Positions 40,574 through 49,469 of a stretch of DNA of 64,000 bases are shown here, one piece after another. The stretch's first letter is position 1. Every line of letters begins with the position of its first letter. This DNA comes from Candidatus Omnitrophota bacterium (GTDB lineage: Bacteria > Hinthialibacterota > Hinthialibacteria > Hinthialibacterales > Hinthialibacteraceae), in NCBI GenBank assembly GCA_003598175.1, contig QZKN01000067.1, forward strand, positions 1 to 64,000, in the 5' to 3' direction. The notes beneath the pieces were generated by a model that saw only the letters and a program-made list of their open reading frames with translations, was not told the origin of the DNA and made no database searches. The position numbers and the translations under genes were made by a program.

Positions 40574-43015
40574 TTAATGCGGCGTGATCTCCATCGTCAT
40601 GCGTCGAAAATCCTGTGCGATGGCGAAGGGGAGATGTTCGTCGCCTGGCGGCGTTGATTGTACCGCTCGATCCATCACCAGCCAGGCTTTGTACGAAATA
40701 TTATGTGCTTGAAACAGGTTTTTCTGCTGTTCGTTCGGCGCGGCGATCAATTCGATTTCCTGCCCCTGCCATGATTGTAGATTTACGCTTTGAATAAACC
40801 ATTTTTTATCGAATCCCAACCGTGTGTTGACCGCTTCCCCGTTAATATGCACATCGAGCATTTTCGTTTCCGGAAATTCAACTTCTTCCTCACTGGAAAG
40901 AATCAAGACCAGGTCGCACCGCTGCATGTTCTCATTTGGCAAAGAGATTTTCACACGGAGACACGGCATAGCCTGTTCTGTTTGCAACTCCGACGAATAG
41001 GAGATCGGTTCCGGTTGCGCGGTTGGTTCGATTGCGGCAACTTCACCGGGATGGAGTTCGATCACCATAACGCTACAGCCCGGCACAGTGATGGATATTG
41101 GATTTCCGGACATGTATTGAGTCGGGCAATTCTCGACGAACGGATAGATGACGCGGGCGCGATACGGTTTTCCGATATCGCCGCAATAGTGGACGGTTTT
41201 ATCGAACGGCGCTGCGATTGTCTGTTCGCGCAGGTCGGGATTTCGCAAAAACAGTAATCCTTTCTCATCCTTCCAATGGACATAAGCATACGGTTCGCCT
41301 TTGCGCGTATCGCCGCCGACCATGATCACTTTTTCTAGCAGTTTTCGATTTTCCACCGCCCAGCGGGTTGTCTCCCCCAGCACGTTCCAGCGTTCGGGGG
41401 TGAGCCAGTCCGGCGTGATGTAGTATTCCTGCAGTTGCACGCCGCGGCCAAAGAACATCACCACGTAATCCGACCATTCGCGCAAGGTTTCCTCGTCGCC
41501 GCCGAGTTTGCAGTGCGGGCCGTGGATGATGCCGCAGGTCATCATGTCGGAAATGGGAACCAGGTGACGTCGCTCCTGATACACCTTGAACATATGCGCG
41601 TCGCGATAGCTCATCGCCCATTCGCGCGGAGAGACTTGCGGCCAGGTTTTCTCATACCCGAAATCATCGGCGGCCATCCAGATCGTGTCCGCGTGTTGCA
41701 GCCACCACGGCGAATGCCAGACGTATGAGGTGACGTTCAGGAAAATGCCCGGCTGCAGCGAGCGTTCGTAGGCGAGCAGTTCCAATTCCGCGTCGAGATT
41801 GGCTTCGAAACCGTGGCGGTCGGTGGGCAAATGGCCGTGACCCTCGGCGGAACATTGCAGCTGATTGAAATCGTGTTTGATATAATTCATATTGCCGGCT
41901 TTGATGATCCGGCGCACCGCCTCATGAATGGCGACGTTGTATTTCGGATCGGCGAGGCAGTAATAGCGTCCTTTATCGGATTTTTGATAGCCTTGCGCAA
42001 CGCCCCAATCAATATTGAGGTTGAAACCGTTGAACGGCATCCAAATGCCCAGCCGCGAGCCGTTTTGTTCCAGCAAATCCCGCAACGGGGTGAATCCGTC
42101 GGGGAATCGCGTTTTATGAATGTCCCAAATCGAGTCGGGTTCCTGCCAGCCATCGTCTGGGACGTACGAATCCATCGTAAGGCCAAACGGACCAAGCAAA
42201 TTCTCTTTAAAACCCATGAAGGAGTTAATCAGATTGTCGTGGGTGAGTTCATTTCCCTGCAGATCGTACCAACTGTTGTAGTGCAACAGGTTGCCGCGGC
42301 GGACGCGCAACGTATCGATATAATCCTGAAACGCCAGTTCCAGCGGATCGCCTTTTTGCCCGGTTCCGACAATCGATTTCTTGCTTTCGATCACCCATTT
42401 TCCCTGTTCATCCCGGTTTTTCACCAATCCGGGGAAATGGGAAAGCGTGACCAAGCCGTTTCCGAAGTTCGTTTGGCAGCCCGGATATTCCAATCCGACG
42501 AACCACGAATCGCCGATGAAAATCGGCTGGCCGAATCCGCCGAGGTCACATTGTTGGCCGGTTTGAAACCGCTCGACATCCAGCTGGTCAATCGCTCCAC
42601 CTTCGGGCATGTAGATCGTGATGCGTTTATGCAAATATTGATCGATGTCGTATTCGACGCGGAGAGACAGAGGGGCGTTTGGAGGCAAAATTCGCGCCGG
42701 TTCGTATGTCATTGTCACTTTACGGACGCCCTCATCGATTTGGATCATCGGTTTTCCCTGCGCACGGTAATCCTTGATCGTCAGTTCGGTTCCATCCATC
42801 AGGCGGATCATGAATTCATCGCTATATATTCGGAATTCGTCAGAACCATCGGATCTGGAAAAGGAAGTGGTGCGCCAGACATCCTCCTCTTTTTCAATGA
42901 CACGACGCAGCAGCTGATTTTCCAGAACGATGGTATTTTCCGTTTGAATCACCCTGGGCTCGAAGTTGAAATCGAGAACGTTCACAAACAACAATGCCAT
43001 GTAAATTTGCATCAT
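40574..43015 (-). CDS. Exported clan GH-D alpha-galactosidase-like glycosidase
   Basis: 813 residues. A short hydrophobic leader (IYMALLFVNVL) precedes a beta-rich N-terminal domain. The central TIM-barrel has DSYVPDDGWQEP, GSRLGIWMPFNGFNLN and NMNYIKHDFNQL; D382 in the KxDxN context is the expected GH-D nucleophile (GH27/GH36 pattern). TIWMAADDFGYEKTW and GGDEETLREWSDYVVMFFGRG follow, and a C-terminal beta-domain closes the protein. The family most resembles GH36-type enzymes, which hydrolyse alpha-galactosides; other GH-D-related families are possible. GGGAG lies nine bases before the start. First gene of a minus-strand unit with the helical protein and the propeller. Confidence 0.78.
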   Translation of the reverse strand: MMQIYMALLFVNVLDFNFEPRVIQTENTIVLENQLLRRVIEKEEDVWRTTSFSRSDGSDEFRIYSDEFMIRLMDGTELTIKDYRAQGKPMIQIDEGVRKVTMTYEPARILPPNAPLSLRVEYDIDQYLHKRITIYMPEGGAIDQLDVERFQTGQQCDLGGFGQPIFIGDSWFVGLEYPGCQTNFGNGLVTLSHFPGLVKNRDEQGKWVIESKKSIVGTGQKGDPLELAFQDYIDTLRVRRGNLLHYNSWYDLQGNELTHDNLINSFMGFKENLLGPFGLTMDSYVPDDGWQEPDSIWDIHKTRFPDGFTPLRDLLEQNGSRLGIWMPFNGFNLNIDWGVAQGYQKSDKGRYYCLADPKYNVAIHEAVRRIIKAGNMNYIKHDFNQLQCSAEGHGHLPTDRHGFEANLDAELELLAYERSLQPGIFLNVTSYVWHSPWWLQHADTIWMAADDFGYEKTWPQVSPREWAMSYRDAHMFKVYQERRHLVPISDMMTCGIIHGPHCKLGGDEETLREWSDYVVMFFGRGVQLQEYYITPDWLTPERWNVLGETTRWAVENRKLLEKVIMVGGDTRKGEPYAYVHWKDEKGLLFLRNPDLREQTIAAPFDKTVHYCGDIGKPYRARVIYPFVENCPTQYMSGNPISITVPGCSVMVIELHPGEVAAIEPTAQPEPISYSSELQTEQAMPCLRVKISLPNENMQRCDLVLILSSEEEVEFPETKMLDVHINGEAVNTRLGFDKKWFIQSVNLQSWQGQEIELIAAPNEQQKNLFQAHNISYKAWLVMDRAVQSTPPGDEHLPFAIAQDFRRMTMEITPH

Positions 43016-43053
43016 TATACTATTCTCCCAAAAATGAAATGAATTGTATCCTC

Positions 43054-43422
43054 TTAATTTGTCGCTGATAGAGAAGAAACTATAAATCCCAGTATATCCG
43101 CAATGCCTTGTTCAATTTTTATAAAATCTGTTGGTGCAAGTGTACCCAGTTTGCACCTGATATCCGATTTATCAACCGTAGCAATCACGCCACGAACAGC
43201 GGATGGTTTCAGTAAGCCGGCTGTTTTCCAATCGTGAATCAGCGTATCTCCCGGCCTGTATGGTGGTAATACATTTCCGGTTACGGCTGCCACAACGAGT
43301 TTGATCCCTGCTACATTAAACATATCCGTGCTGATTACCACGGCGGGACGTTGTTTGTAACCTTCCGTGCCGCTGAAAGCAATGTTCACAAGAATGATGT
43401 CACCCGGATTATATCTGATCAT
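43054..43422 (-). CDS. PemK/MazF-type mRNA interferase toxin
   Basis: 122 residues. It has the MazF/PemK/Kid fold pattern: YNPGDIILVNIAFSGTEGYKQRPAVVIS at the N-terminus (the GxxxxRPxVV loop with its arginine), VVAAVTGNV in the middle, and GVIATVDKSDIRCKLGTL near the C-terminus. Family members cleave single-stranded mRNA and are neutralised by a cognate antitoxin. Its start overlaps the antitoxin gene's end by 14 bases, the standard antitoxin-first coupled order. All key regions are present and nothing suggests decay. Confidence 0.88.
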   Translation of the reverse strand: MIRYNPGDIILVNIAFSGTEGYKQRPAVVISTDMFNVAGIKLVVAAVTGNVLPPYRPGDTLIHDWKTAGLLKPSAVRGVIATVDKSDIRCKLGTLAPTDFIKIEQGIADILGFIVSSLSATN

Positions 43423-43702
43423 AGATAGAATCTTCTTCGTTGTCCCATAATTCTTTTAAAGAACGAGCAGATACAGCAAGCCAATCCGAAAGCAAAGAGG
43501 CTTCGGATTCCTGCATGTGAGAAGGCAAATCCAATAAAACCGCTCCTAACACTCGCCATTCCCCATCAATATTCATTCCTGGCAATTTACCGGCTTCCAG
43601 CAACGATACGATTGCCTGATGTGACACACGCAGCAATTGAGCCACTTCCTCCTTTGTGTAATATACATTCGGCTCAATGGTTAGTGATTCTATAATATTC
43701 AT
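43409..43702 (-). CDS. Antitoxin with excisionase-like helix-turn-helix
   Basis: 97 residues from ATG 43702 with GAGG eight bases upstream. The N-terminal ~60 residues are a MerR/excisionase-type helix-turn-helix: NVYYTKEEVAQLLRVSHQAIVSLLEAGKLPGMNIDGEWRV. The C-terminal ~35 residues are an acidic helix (ESEASLLSDWLAVSARSLKELWDNEEDS) suited to occupy the MazF groove. MazF partners usually carry an AbrB/MazE swapped hairpin or an RHH domain, so this DNA-binding module is less usual. Immediately upstream of the toxin with a 14-base overlap. Confidence 0.82.
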   Translation of the reverse strand: MNIIESLTIEPNVYYTKEEVAQLLRVSHQAIVSLLEAGKLPGMNIDGEWRVLGAVLLDLPSHMQESEASLLSDWLAVSARSLKELWDNEEDSIYDQI

Positions 43703-43985
43703 ATGTTTATCCTCATAGATATTATATATGTTTTTATTCATCTGCAACGGATGCATTCGATTTCCTTTCGCACCTTGCCGTTGCTATTATACTCTTTTTT
43801 CATTCGAAGTTCCACAACATAGAATATCGTTACATTCCGCAATCATCCGCATCGGGGCAAACGCCATTATTATTTTTCAGCCATCGATTTTCACTGAGCG
43901 AGATATTTTTACGATCTTGACTTTGAAAAAAGGTCGTGCAACTGTTACTCTAGCAAAAATGAAGATGAAAAGGGAGAGTCCATTC

Positions 43986-45026
43986 ATGCATCGCAAGAGA
44001 ATTTTGTTGTTTCTCACCTTTCCATTCCTCTGCGTTCCTACTTTCTCCAACGATGACAAAGCGCCCGTCGGCATCATGAAAGAATCGAAAGCGTTGCAGG
44101 CACGGTTAAAGGAGTTGCCTTACAAAATCGCCTATGAAACATACGCAAACAATAATTGGGAATTATTCGCAATGAATGCGGACGGCTCCGATCCGATCAA
44201 CCTGACCAACACACCGGATTCGCATGAGATGTATCCGCACGTTTCGTCGGACGGGAAGAAAATCTGCTTCGTTTCGGACGAAGCGCAAAACGGGAAAAAA
44301 GTGCGTTGCGTTTATTTCATGAATATCGACGGAAGCGGGCGAGTCAAAGTCGACGATCATGCCCGCCAGCCGTGCTGGAGTCCGGATGGGAAGACCATCG
44401 CGTATTTGAAATGCAAATATTCTCGCTTCCAGATCAACGATTACGCCACGAAGGAAATCTGGTTCTACGATTGGGAAACCAAGGAACGTAAAATCCATCC
44501 CAATAAAGACATTCATCATCTTTATAACCTATGCTGGGTAAAAATCGGAAGGTGGTTTGTCGCCACCGTTCATGCGGGGATGGGGTATTCTCACTCCAAT
44601 CTGGCCATCGAAGTGGACGGAACTCGCGTTTACGATCTGGGAATCGACGGCTGCCGGCCCGATGTAAGCCCGGATGGAAAACGGATTGTGTGGGGAAGAA
44701 CGGACCACATTATCTCCATTGCGGATATCGATTTCGATGCCGCGATTCCGAAAGTCAGCGCGATTTGGGATGTAGTCGTGGATGAATTGCACGTGTATCA
44801 TGTCGATTGGTCGCCGGACGGAAATTATATCAGCTATAGCCGCGGTCCCGGCGGAGAAATTCCGGAAAGTGGTCCCGGCACGAATCGGGGCATTGCGGAA
44901 TTGGTCGGCGTGAAAGGAATTTGGGATATTTGCGTCACGCCGGTCGATAGTGATCGCGAGTATGTGGATTTGACGGCGCGCAAACAAACCTGCAAGGAAT
45001 CCGAATGGTTTGTTCCACTGCAATAG
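43986..45026 (+). CDS. Exported PD40/TolB-like beta-propeller protein
   Basis: 346 residues. ATG 43986 has GGGAG nine bases upstream and gives a signal peptide (RILLFLTFPFLCVPTFS); the longer frame back to 43728 is unlikely. Repeated PD40 blades follow: WELFAMNADGSDPINLTNTPDS, PHVSSDGKKICFVSDEA, ARQPCWSPDGKTIAYLKC, CRPDVSPDGKRIVWGR and VDWSPDGNYISYSRG. PD40 propellers of this kind act as periplasmic scaffolds or binding platforms. First gene of a plus-strand run to 53955. The paralogue at 48583 has the same architecture. Confidence 0.85.
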   Translation: MHRKRILLFLTFPFLCVPTFSNDDKAPVGIMKESKALQARLKELPYKIAYETYANNNWELFAMNADGSDPINLTNTPDSHEMYPHVSSDGKKICFVSDEAQNGKKVRCVYFMNIDGSGRVKVDDHARQPCWSPDGKTIAYLKCKYSRFQINDYATKEIWFYDWETKERKIHPNKDIHHLYNLCWVKIGRWFVATVHAGMGYSHSNLAIEVDGTRVYDLGIDGCRPDVSPDGKRIVWGRTDHIISIADIDFDAAIPKVSAIWDVVVDELHVYHVDWSPDGNYISYSRGPGGEIPESGPGTNRGIAELVGVKGIWDICVTPVDSDREYVDLTARKQTCKESEWFVPLQ

Positions 45027-45035
45027 TAACAAAGG

Positions 45036-45962
45036 ATGATTTCATTGAACAAGAAAATAGAATCACGCGGATATTCTTTCTTCCTATTTTTTAATTTTTT
45101 ATTATTGTTTGTCGGATTCCAACGATGCACGCTCAATCCCCAAGGCGATCAATCCTATTCGATTATTTCATTCACAACCACTGCCGGCTTTGAAATGGTT
45201 CTCATTCCCGCCGGTGAATTTATGATGGGCAGCGAGAGCGGTAATGCAGACGAAACGCCTGTCCATAGGATCGCCATCAGCGCGTTTGCAATGGATAAAT
45301 ACGAAATGGCGCAGAAGCCGTACGAAGAATTGATGCTGGCGGATCCGTCTCACTTTAAAGGACCGGACCATCCCGTCGAGCAGGTGCGGTGGTCGGACGC
45401 GGCGATGTTCTGCAACGCCCGGTCGGAATTGGAGGGACTGGAACCATGTTATGATCCCGACACGTATGCATGCAATTTTGCAGCTGGCGGATACCGATTG
45501 CCGACCGAAGCGGAGTGGGAATACGCCTGCCGTGCAGGAACGAGCTTCGATTACGATTTTGGCAGCGATCCCCAAAAACTATCCGCCTATGCCTGGTTTG
45601 TGGATAATTCCAACCAAAAAACCGCGCGGGTGGGGATGCGCAGAGCGAACGCTTGGGGACTGTGCGACATGTACGGCAACGTGCTGGAATGGGTTCACGA
45701 CGTGTATGATGATAATTATTATCAACAGAGTCCTGAAAACGATCCACGCGGTCCGACGAATGGGAAAAAGCGGGTGTTGCGCGGCGGCGCGTGGAATTCC
45801 AGCGCGGACGCCTGTCGCGCGTCGTACCGCATGGCGGACGTTCCCGGCATCACCGACGCGTGTTTTGCGCGGGATACGTACGGATTCCGCTGTGTACGGC
45901 GTCTGACAGACCGTGAAAAGACTCAACTCGAATCATCCTATAATCCAAAGCCGCAATCATGA
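45036..45962 (+). CDS. SUMF1/FGE-sulfatase-domain exported protein
   Basis: 308 residues. An N-terminal hydrophobic segment (FFLFFNFLLLFVGFQ) is a signal/anchor; the C that follows lacks a good lipobox. The domain reads FEMVLIPAGEFMMGSESGN, HPVEQVRWSDAAMFCNARS, GGYRLPTEAEWEYACRAG, NAWGLCDMYGNVLEWVHDVY, RVLRGGAWNSSADACRASYR and FRCVRR. True formylglycine-generating enzymes use a C-terminal cysteine pair; this protein and its paralogue more likely belong to the broad non-catalytic or EgtB-like SUMF1 set. ATG 45036 has no room for a Shine-Dalgarno; TTG 45045, with AAAGG nine bases upstream, may be the real start. Ten bases after the propeller gene. Confidence 0.88.
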   Translation: MISLNKKIESRGYSFFLFFNFLLLFVGFQRCTLNPQGDQSYSIISFTTTAGFEMVLIPAGEFMMGSESGNADETPVHRIAISAFAMDKYEMAQKPYEELMLADPSHFKGPDHPVEQVRWSDAAMFCNARSELEGLEPCYDPDTYACNFAAGGYRLPTEAEWEYACRAGTSFDYDFGSDPQKLSAYAWFVDNSNQKTARVGMRRANAWGLCDMYGNVLEWVHDVYDDNYYQQSPENDPRGPTNGKKRVLRGGAWNSSADACRASYRMADVPGITDACFARDTYGFRCVRRLTDREKTQLESSYNPKPQS

Positions 45963-45985
45963 TTTCCACCATCAGGTAAATTGAC

Positions 45986-47362
45986 ATGCTCTTTCATACA
46001 TGGCCGTTTTTCATCTTTTTTTTGATTTTCTATCCCATTTACATCGCCATCAAACATACGAAATGGTGTCTGCCCTGGCTGCTGCTGGCTTCGTACGTGT
46101 TTTATGCGTGGTGGAATCCTTTATATCTTATATTAATTGTATATTCAACCCTGCTGGATTATATCGCCGTCAATGGCATGGCCAAAAGCCAAAAGAAAAA
46201 GCTCTGGTTGTGGATCAGCATCGTCAACAATCTTTGGTTATTGGGATTTTTTAAATATGGCGGTTTCATCACGGACAATATAAATGGGGTTTTGTCCGCG
46301 ATCGGATTGGCGTATCAAATCCCTGCGCCGGACGTTCTGCTGCCCGTCGGCATTTCGTTTTACACGTTTCAATCGATGAGTTATACTATCGATTTTTATC
46401 GTGGGCAGATTCAACGCGAGCCGAGTTTTATTCGCTTTGCGGCTTTTGTGTCCCTGTTTCCGCAGTTGGTGGCGGGGCCGATTGAACGCGCCAAAAATCT
46501 GCTGCCGCAATTGTATGGCGTGCCGCGAATCACTCGGCTGGACATCACCGATGGCATGTCGTTGTTCGTTTTGGGGCTCTTTAAAAAAGTGGCTCTGGCC
46601 AATTACTTGGCCCTATACGCCGATCGCGTGTACGCCGTTCCCGATCAGTATCAATCGCCGGCCTTGATTCTGGCCACGTTGGCTTTCGGCTGGCAAATCT
46701 ATTTCGATTTCAGCGGGTATACGGACATGGCGCGTGGCATTGCGCGCATGATGGGATTCAAGTTGATGTTGAATTTCAACAATCCCTATCTGGCGACCGG
46801 CCTGGGGGATTTCTGGTCTCGCTGGCACATCAGTTTGTCCACCTGGTTCAAGGATTACGTGTATATTCCGCTGGGCGGCAATCGGAAAGGGACTTTTTTT
46901 ACATATAGAAACGTATCCATCACGATGGTGGTTTCCGGTTTATGGCACGGCGCCGCCTGGACCTTCATTATTTGGGGCGCGCTGCACGCCATCGGCACGA
47001 TGATCACGCGGGAATTGGAACGAAATTTGTGGTATAAGAACAGTATGCCGCGATGGGCGAAGCAGCTGTGGGTTTATATTTTTACGAATTTCACCTGGAT
47101 TTTTTTTCGGGCGGAAAACGTGAGCGAGGCGTGGTTGATCATTTGCCGTATCTTTACCTCGGGTTTGGCCGATCCGCTTTTTCCGATAGCCGCGTTGGTA
47201 TTGACGCTCAGCGTGACTGTTTATCAATATCTGTATGAATCGAATTGGAAACGAATCGTGGAATATTCGCCCGTGCGCATTTCTCTGGTGATTCTGATGA
47301 TCATTTATTTAAGTATTTTTCCCGGAACAGGCGAGCAGGCGTTTATTTACTTCCAATTCTGA
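45986..47362 (+). CDS. MBOAT-family O-acyltransferase (AlgI/DltB-like)
   Basis: 458 residues, polytopic with about ten membrane helices. It has the MBOAT signatures VGISFYTFQSMSYTIDFYRG, LFPQLVAGPIERAKNLLPQL and YTDMARGIARMMGFKLMLNFNNPYLATGLGDFWSRWHISLSTWFKDYVYIPLGG. The presumed catalytic histidine is H321 in SGLWHGAAWTFIIWG. AlgI-type MBOATs pass acyl (usually acetyl) groups across the inner membrane for O-acylation of exopolysaccharide or cell-wall polymers. 23 bases after the SUMF1 gene and 20 bases before its SGNH partner, so they are one unit. Confidence 0.95.
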   Translation: MLFHTWPFFIFFLIFYPIYIAIKHTKWCLPWLLLASYVFYAWWNPLYLILIVYSTLLDYIAVNGMAKSQKKKLWLWISIVNNLWLLGFFKYGGFITDNINGVLSAIGLAYQIPAPDVLLPVGISFYTFQSMSYTIDFYRGQIQREPSFIRFAAFVSLFPQLVAGPIERAKNLLPQLYGVPRITRLDITDGMSLFVLGLFKKVALANYLALYADRVYAVPDQYQSPALILATLAFGWQIYFDFSGYTDMARGIARMMGFKLMLNFNNPYLATGLGDFWSRWHISLSTWFKDYVYIPLGGNRKGTFFTYRNVSITMVVSGLWHGAAWTFIIWGALHAIGTMITRELERNLWYKNSMPRWAKQLWVYIFTNFTWIFFRAENVSEAWLIICRIFTSGLADPLFPIAALVLTLSVTVYQYLYESNWKRIVEYSPVRISLVILMIIYLSIFPGTGEQAFIYFQF

Positions 47363-47382
47363 TTCTATATTTTTGAGGAACC

Positions 47383-48543
47383 ATGCAAAATCATAACGAA
47401 ACGACAACAAAAGAGATCCAGCCGGAGATCGCGGAGGTTCCCTATGGCTCCCATCTCATCCGGCTTTCCTTTCGGGAATGGATCGCGGCCGGTATTCTCC
47501 TGGTGATCGTGTATACCTTTCTTCCCCGTCTATGGAATCAATTTGAGCCGATGGAAATCGGACCGGATTATCGTATTCCGTATCAATTAAGTAATGATTA
47601 TTGGATATTCCAGCGATATATCCATTTGCTGCGAGAAAGTAATAATACATACGTCATCGGCGATTCCGCCATTTGGGGGGAATATGTTACACCGGAACAG
47701 ACGTTCTCGCATTTTTTGAATGAACGGAACGGGCAAACACATTTCATCAACGCCGGCGTGAATGGAATTCATCCGGCGGCGTTGGAGGGATTGATTCGTT
47801 ATTATGGACAGGCGATTCAAGACCGAGATGTGATTCTGCATTGCAATCCGTTATGGATGAGTTCTCCGCGTCACGATCTGCAGATGGAGAAGGAATTCAG
47901 TTTCAATCATCCGCGCCTGGTTCCGCAGATTTATCCTCGTATTCCCTGCTATCGCGCTTCTTTTTCCGAACGGGCGAGTATTCTCGCGGAGCGGGAAATT
48001 TCCTTTTTGAATTGGGGGCGGCATTTGCAGGTCGCGTATTTCAATAATTTGGATTTTCCCTCGTGGACGTTGGAACACCCCTATGCCAATCCCTTGCGCC
48101 CGATCAATTGGAATCCTCTCGAATCGAGCGAGGAACTTCGGCATGGACAGGAGTCATGGACGGAGCGTGGCATTGAAACGCAGGAGTTTCAATGGGTGGA
48201 TTTGGCCACATCATTTCAGTGGTCTTCCTTGAAAAACACAATCCACGTTCTGCAACAGCGAGGAAATCATCTATTCGTCATCGTCGGTCCCTTCAACGAA
48301 CATATGATGAATGAGGAAAGTTTGCGAAAATATCAAACGTTGAAAAGTGGAATGGAAGCATGGCAGAAGGAGCAAACCATTGCCTGCTTTGTTCCCGACG
48401 TATTGCCAAGCCGGCTTTACGCCGATGCCAGTCATCCGCTCAAAGAAGGTTATGATATACTGGCGGAACAGGTATATCAGGATAAAGGATTTCAAGAATG
48501 GTTGAAAAACGGTAATAATCGAACTCGCCTTTCGTTGAAATAA
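47383..48543 (+). CDS. Membrane-anchored SGNH-hydrolase-like partner of MBOAT
   Basis: 386 residues. One transmembrane helix at ~32-46 (AAGILLVIVYTFLP) leaves the catalytic part in the periplasm. SGNH features: VIGDSAIWGEYV (GDS serine), NAGVNGIHP (Gly/Asn block) and YADASHPLKEGYDIL (the DxxH pair near the C-terminus). AlgJ/AlgX-type partners of MBOAT proteins take the acyl group and transfer it to the polymer. The placement directly after the MBOAT gene matches that arrangement. The polymer is unknown. It is in the same transcription unit as the flanking genes. Confidence 0.82.
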   Translation: MQNHNETTTKEIQPEIAEVPYGSHLIRLSFREWIAAGILLVIVYTFLPRLWNQFEPMEIGPDYRIPYQLSNDYWIFQRYIHLLRESNNTYVIGDSAIWGEYVTPEQTFSHFLNERNGQTHFINAGVNGIHPAALEGLIRYYGQAIQDRDVILHCNPLWMSSPRHDLQMEKEFSFNHPRLVPQIYPRIPCYRASFSERASILAEREISFLNWGRHLQVAYFNNLDFPSWTLEHPYANPLRPINWNPLESSEELRHGQESWTERGIETQEFQWVDLATSFQWSSLKNTIHVLQQRGNHLFVIVGPFNEHMMNEESLRKYQTLKSGMEAWQKEQTIACFVPDVLPSRLYADASHPLKEGYDILAEQVYQDKGFQEWLKNGNNRTRLSLK

Positions 48544-48582
48544 CATCGATTACACAAGAATGCTGAGATAAAGGAAAATATC

Positions 48583-49443
48583 ATGCGGCGGAATGTGCGA
48601 CTTATTTCTTATGCTATCTTTACTTCCGTTATTTTTTTGCTGGGTTCCTCATTGCTGTATGGATTGGAATTAGCCGAATTGAGCGGAGAAATAGTTTTTT
48701 CCAGTAATCGTTCCGGCTCCTGGCGGATTTGGATGATCCAAGCCGATGGCTCGAATCTGCGTCAATTAACCGACGGCAAGGAGGACGAAAACGACGTCGA
48801 TCCGGCATTTCGCAAGGATGGGAAAGAAATCCTATTTACTTCCACACGGGGAGAATCCGTCGGTATTTGGAAAATGTCGATCAACGGGACGAATATGGAA
48901 CGGATTTGCGACGGCGATCAGGCGGAATGGTCGCCAGACGGAAATAAAATCGCTTTCCGCCGTGAGGAGTCTATTTTTACTCGTGATTTAATAAGTAATG
49001 TAGAAAAGAAAATCTCTCCCGATGATTGGCCGCATTGTTCCGGACCTGCCTGGAGCCCGAATGGGAAAACGATTGCGTTCGCCTGCCGCTGGGATGAGGA
49101 GAATGCATTATTCACGGTCAACGCTGACGGCGGACAACCCGTAAAAGTATATGACAAAAAAGGCGCGTGCGAACCGCATTGGTCGCCGGATGCCAAACTG
49201 CTTGTCTACGAAACGGAAACGCATATCTGCACGATTCAACCGGATGGGCAGAAAAATCGCCTGATCACGTATTGGGGAGGCATTCAACGATACGGGCAAT
49301 GGAGTCGGGACGGGAACCATCTGGTGTATTGCCAGGGTGTGAGCGAAAACGGACCGTGGGAACTTTATATCGTTCCATCTGGCGGCGGAACGGCGGTACG
49401 CCTGACAGAAGGCGACTCCGATATGAATCCGGATTGGCATTGA
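48583..49443 (+). CDS. Exported PD40/TolB-like beta-propeller protein, second copy
   Basis: 286 residues. Signal peptide at ~8-28 (YAIFTSVIFLLGSSLLYG). Blades: GEIVFSSNRSGSWRIWMIQADG, DPAFRKDGKEILFTSTRGES, QAEWSPDGNKIAFRREES, PAWSPNGKTIAFACRW, PHWSPDAKLLVYETET, QWSRDGNHLVYCQG and the closing MNPDWH. It is a paralogue of the 43986 protein with a similar number of blades. It follows the SGNH gene by 39 bases and precedes the large-paralogue pair by 26 bases. Confidence 0.88.
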   Translation: MRRNVRLISYAIFTSVIFLLGSSLLYGLELAELSGEIVFSSNRSGSWRIWMIQADGSNLRQLTDGKEDENDVDPAFRKDGKEILFTSTRGESVGIWKMSINGTNMERICDGDQAEWSPDGNKIAFRREESIFTRDLISNVEKKISPDDWPHCSGPAWSPNGKTIAFACRWDEENALFTVNADGGQPVKVYDKKGACEPHWSPDAKLLVYETETHICTIQPDGQKNRLITYWGGIQRYGQWSRDGNHLVYCQGVSENGPWELYIVPSGGGTAVRLTEGDSDMNPDWH

Positions 49444-49469
49444 CAATCGTATCGATGGGAGAGGTTCGA

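Noticed and set aside
41813-43042. A 409-codon plus-strand frame antisense to the GH-D glycosidase
   Set aside because: It lies wholly opposite a gene with clear glycosidase motifs, and its protein has no domain-like pattern.
43728-43985. N-terminal extension of the first PD40 propeller
   Set aside because: Composition is not protein-like and the signal peptide begins at 43986 after a good GGGAG.
49167-49469. N-terminal extension of exported protein A
   Set aside because: It overlaps the preceding propeller gene in another frame and lacks a signal; the start with GGGAGAGG at 49470 gives a clean signal peptide.
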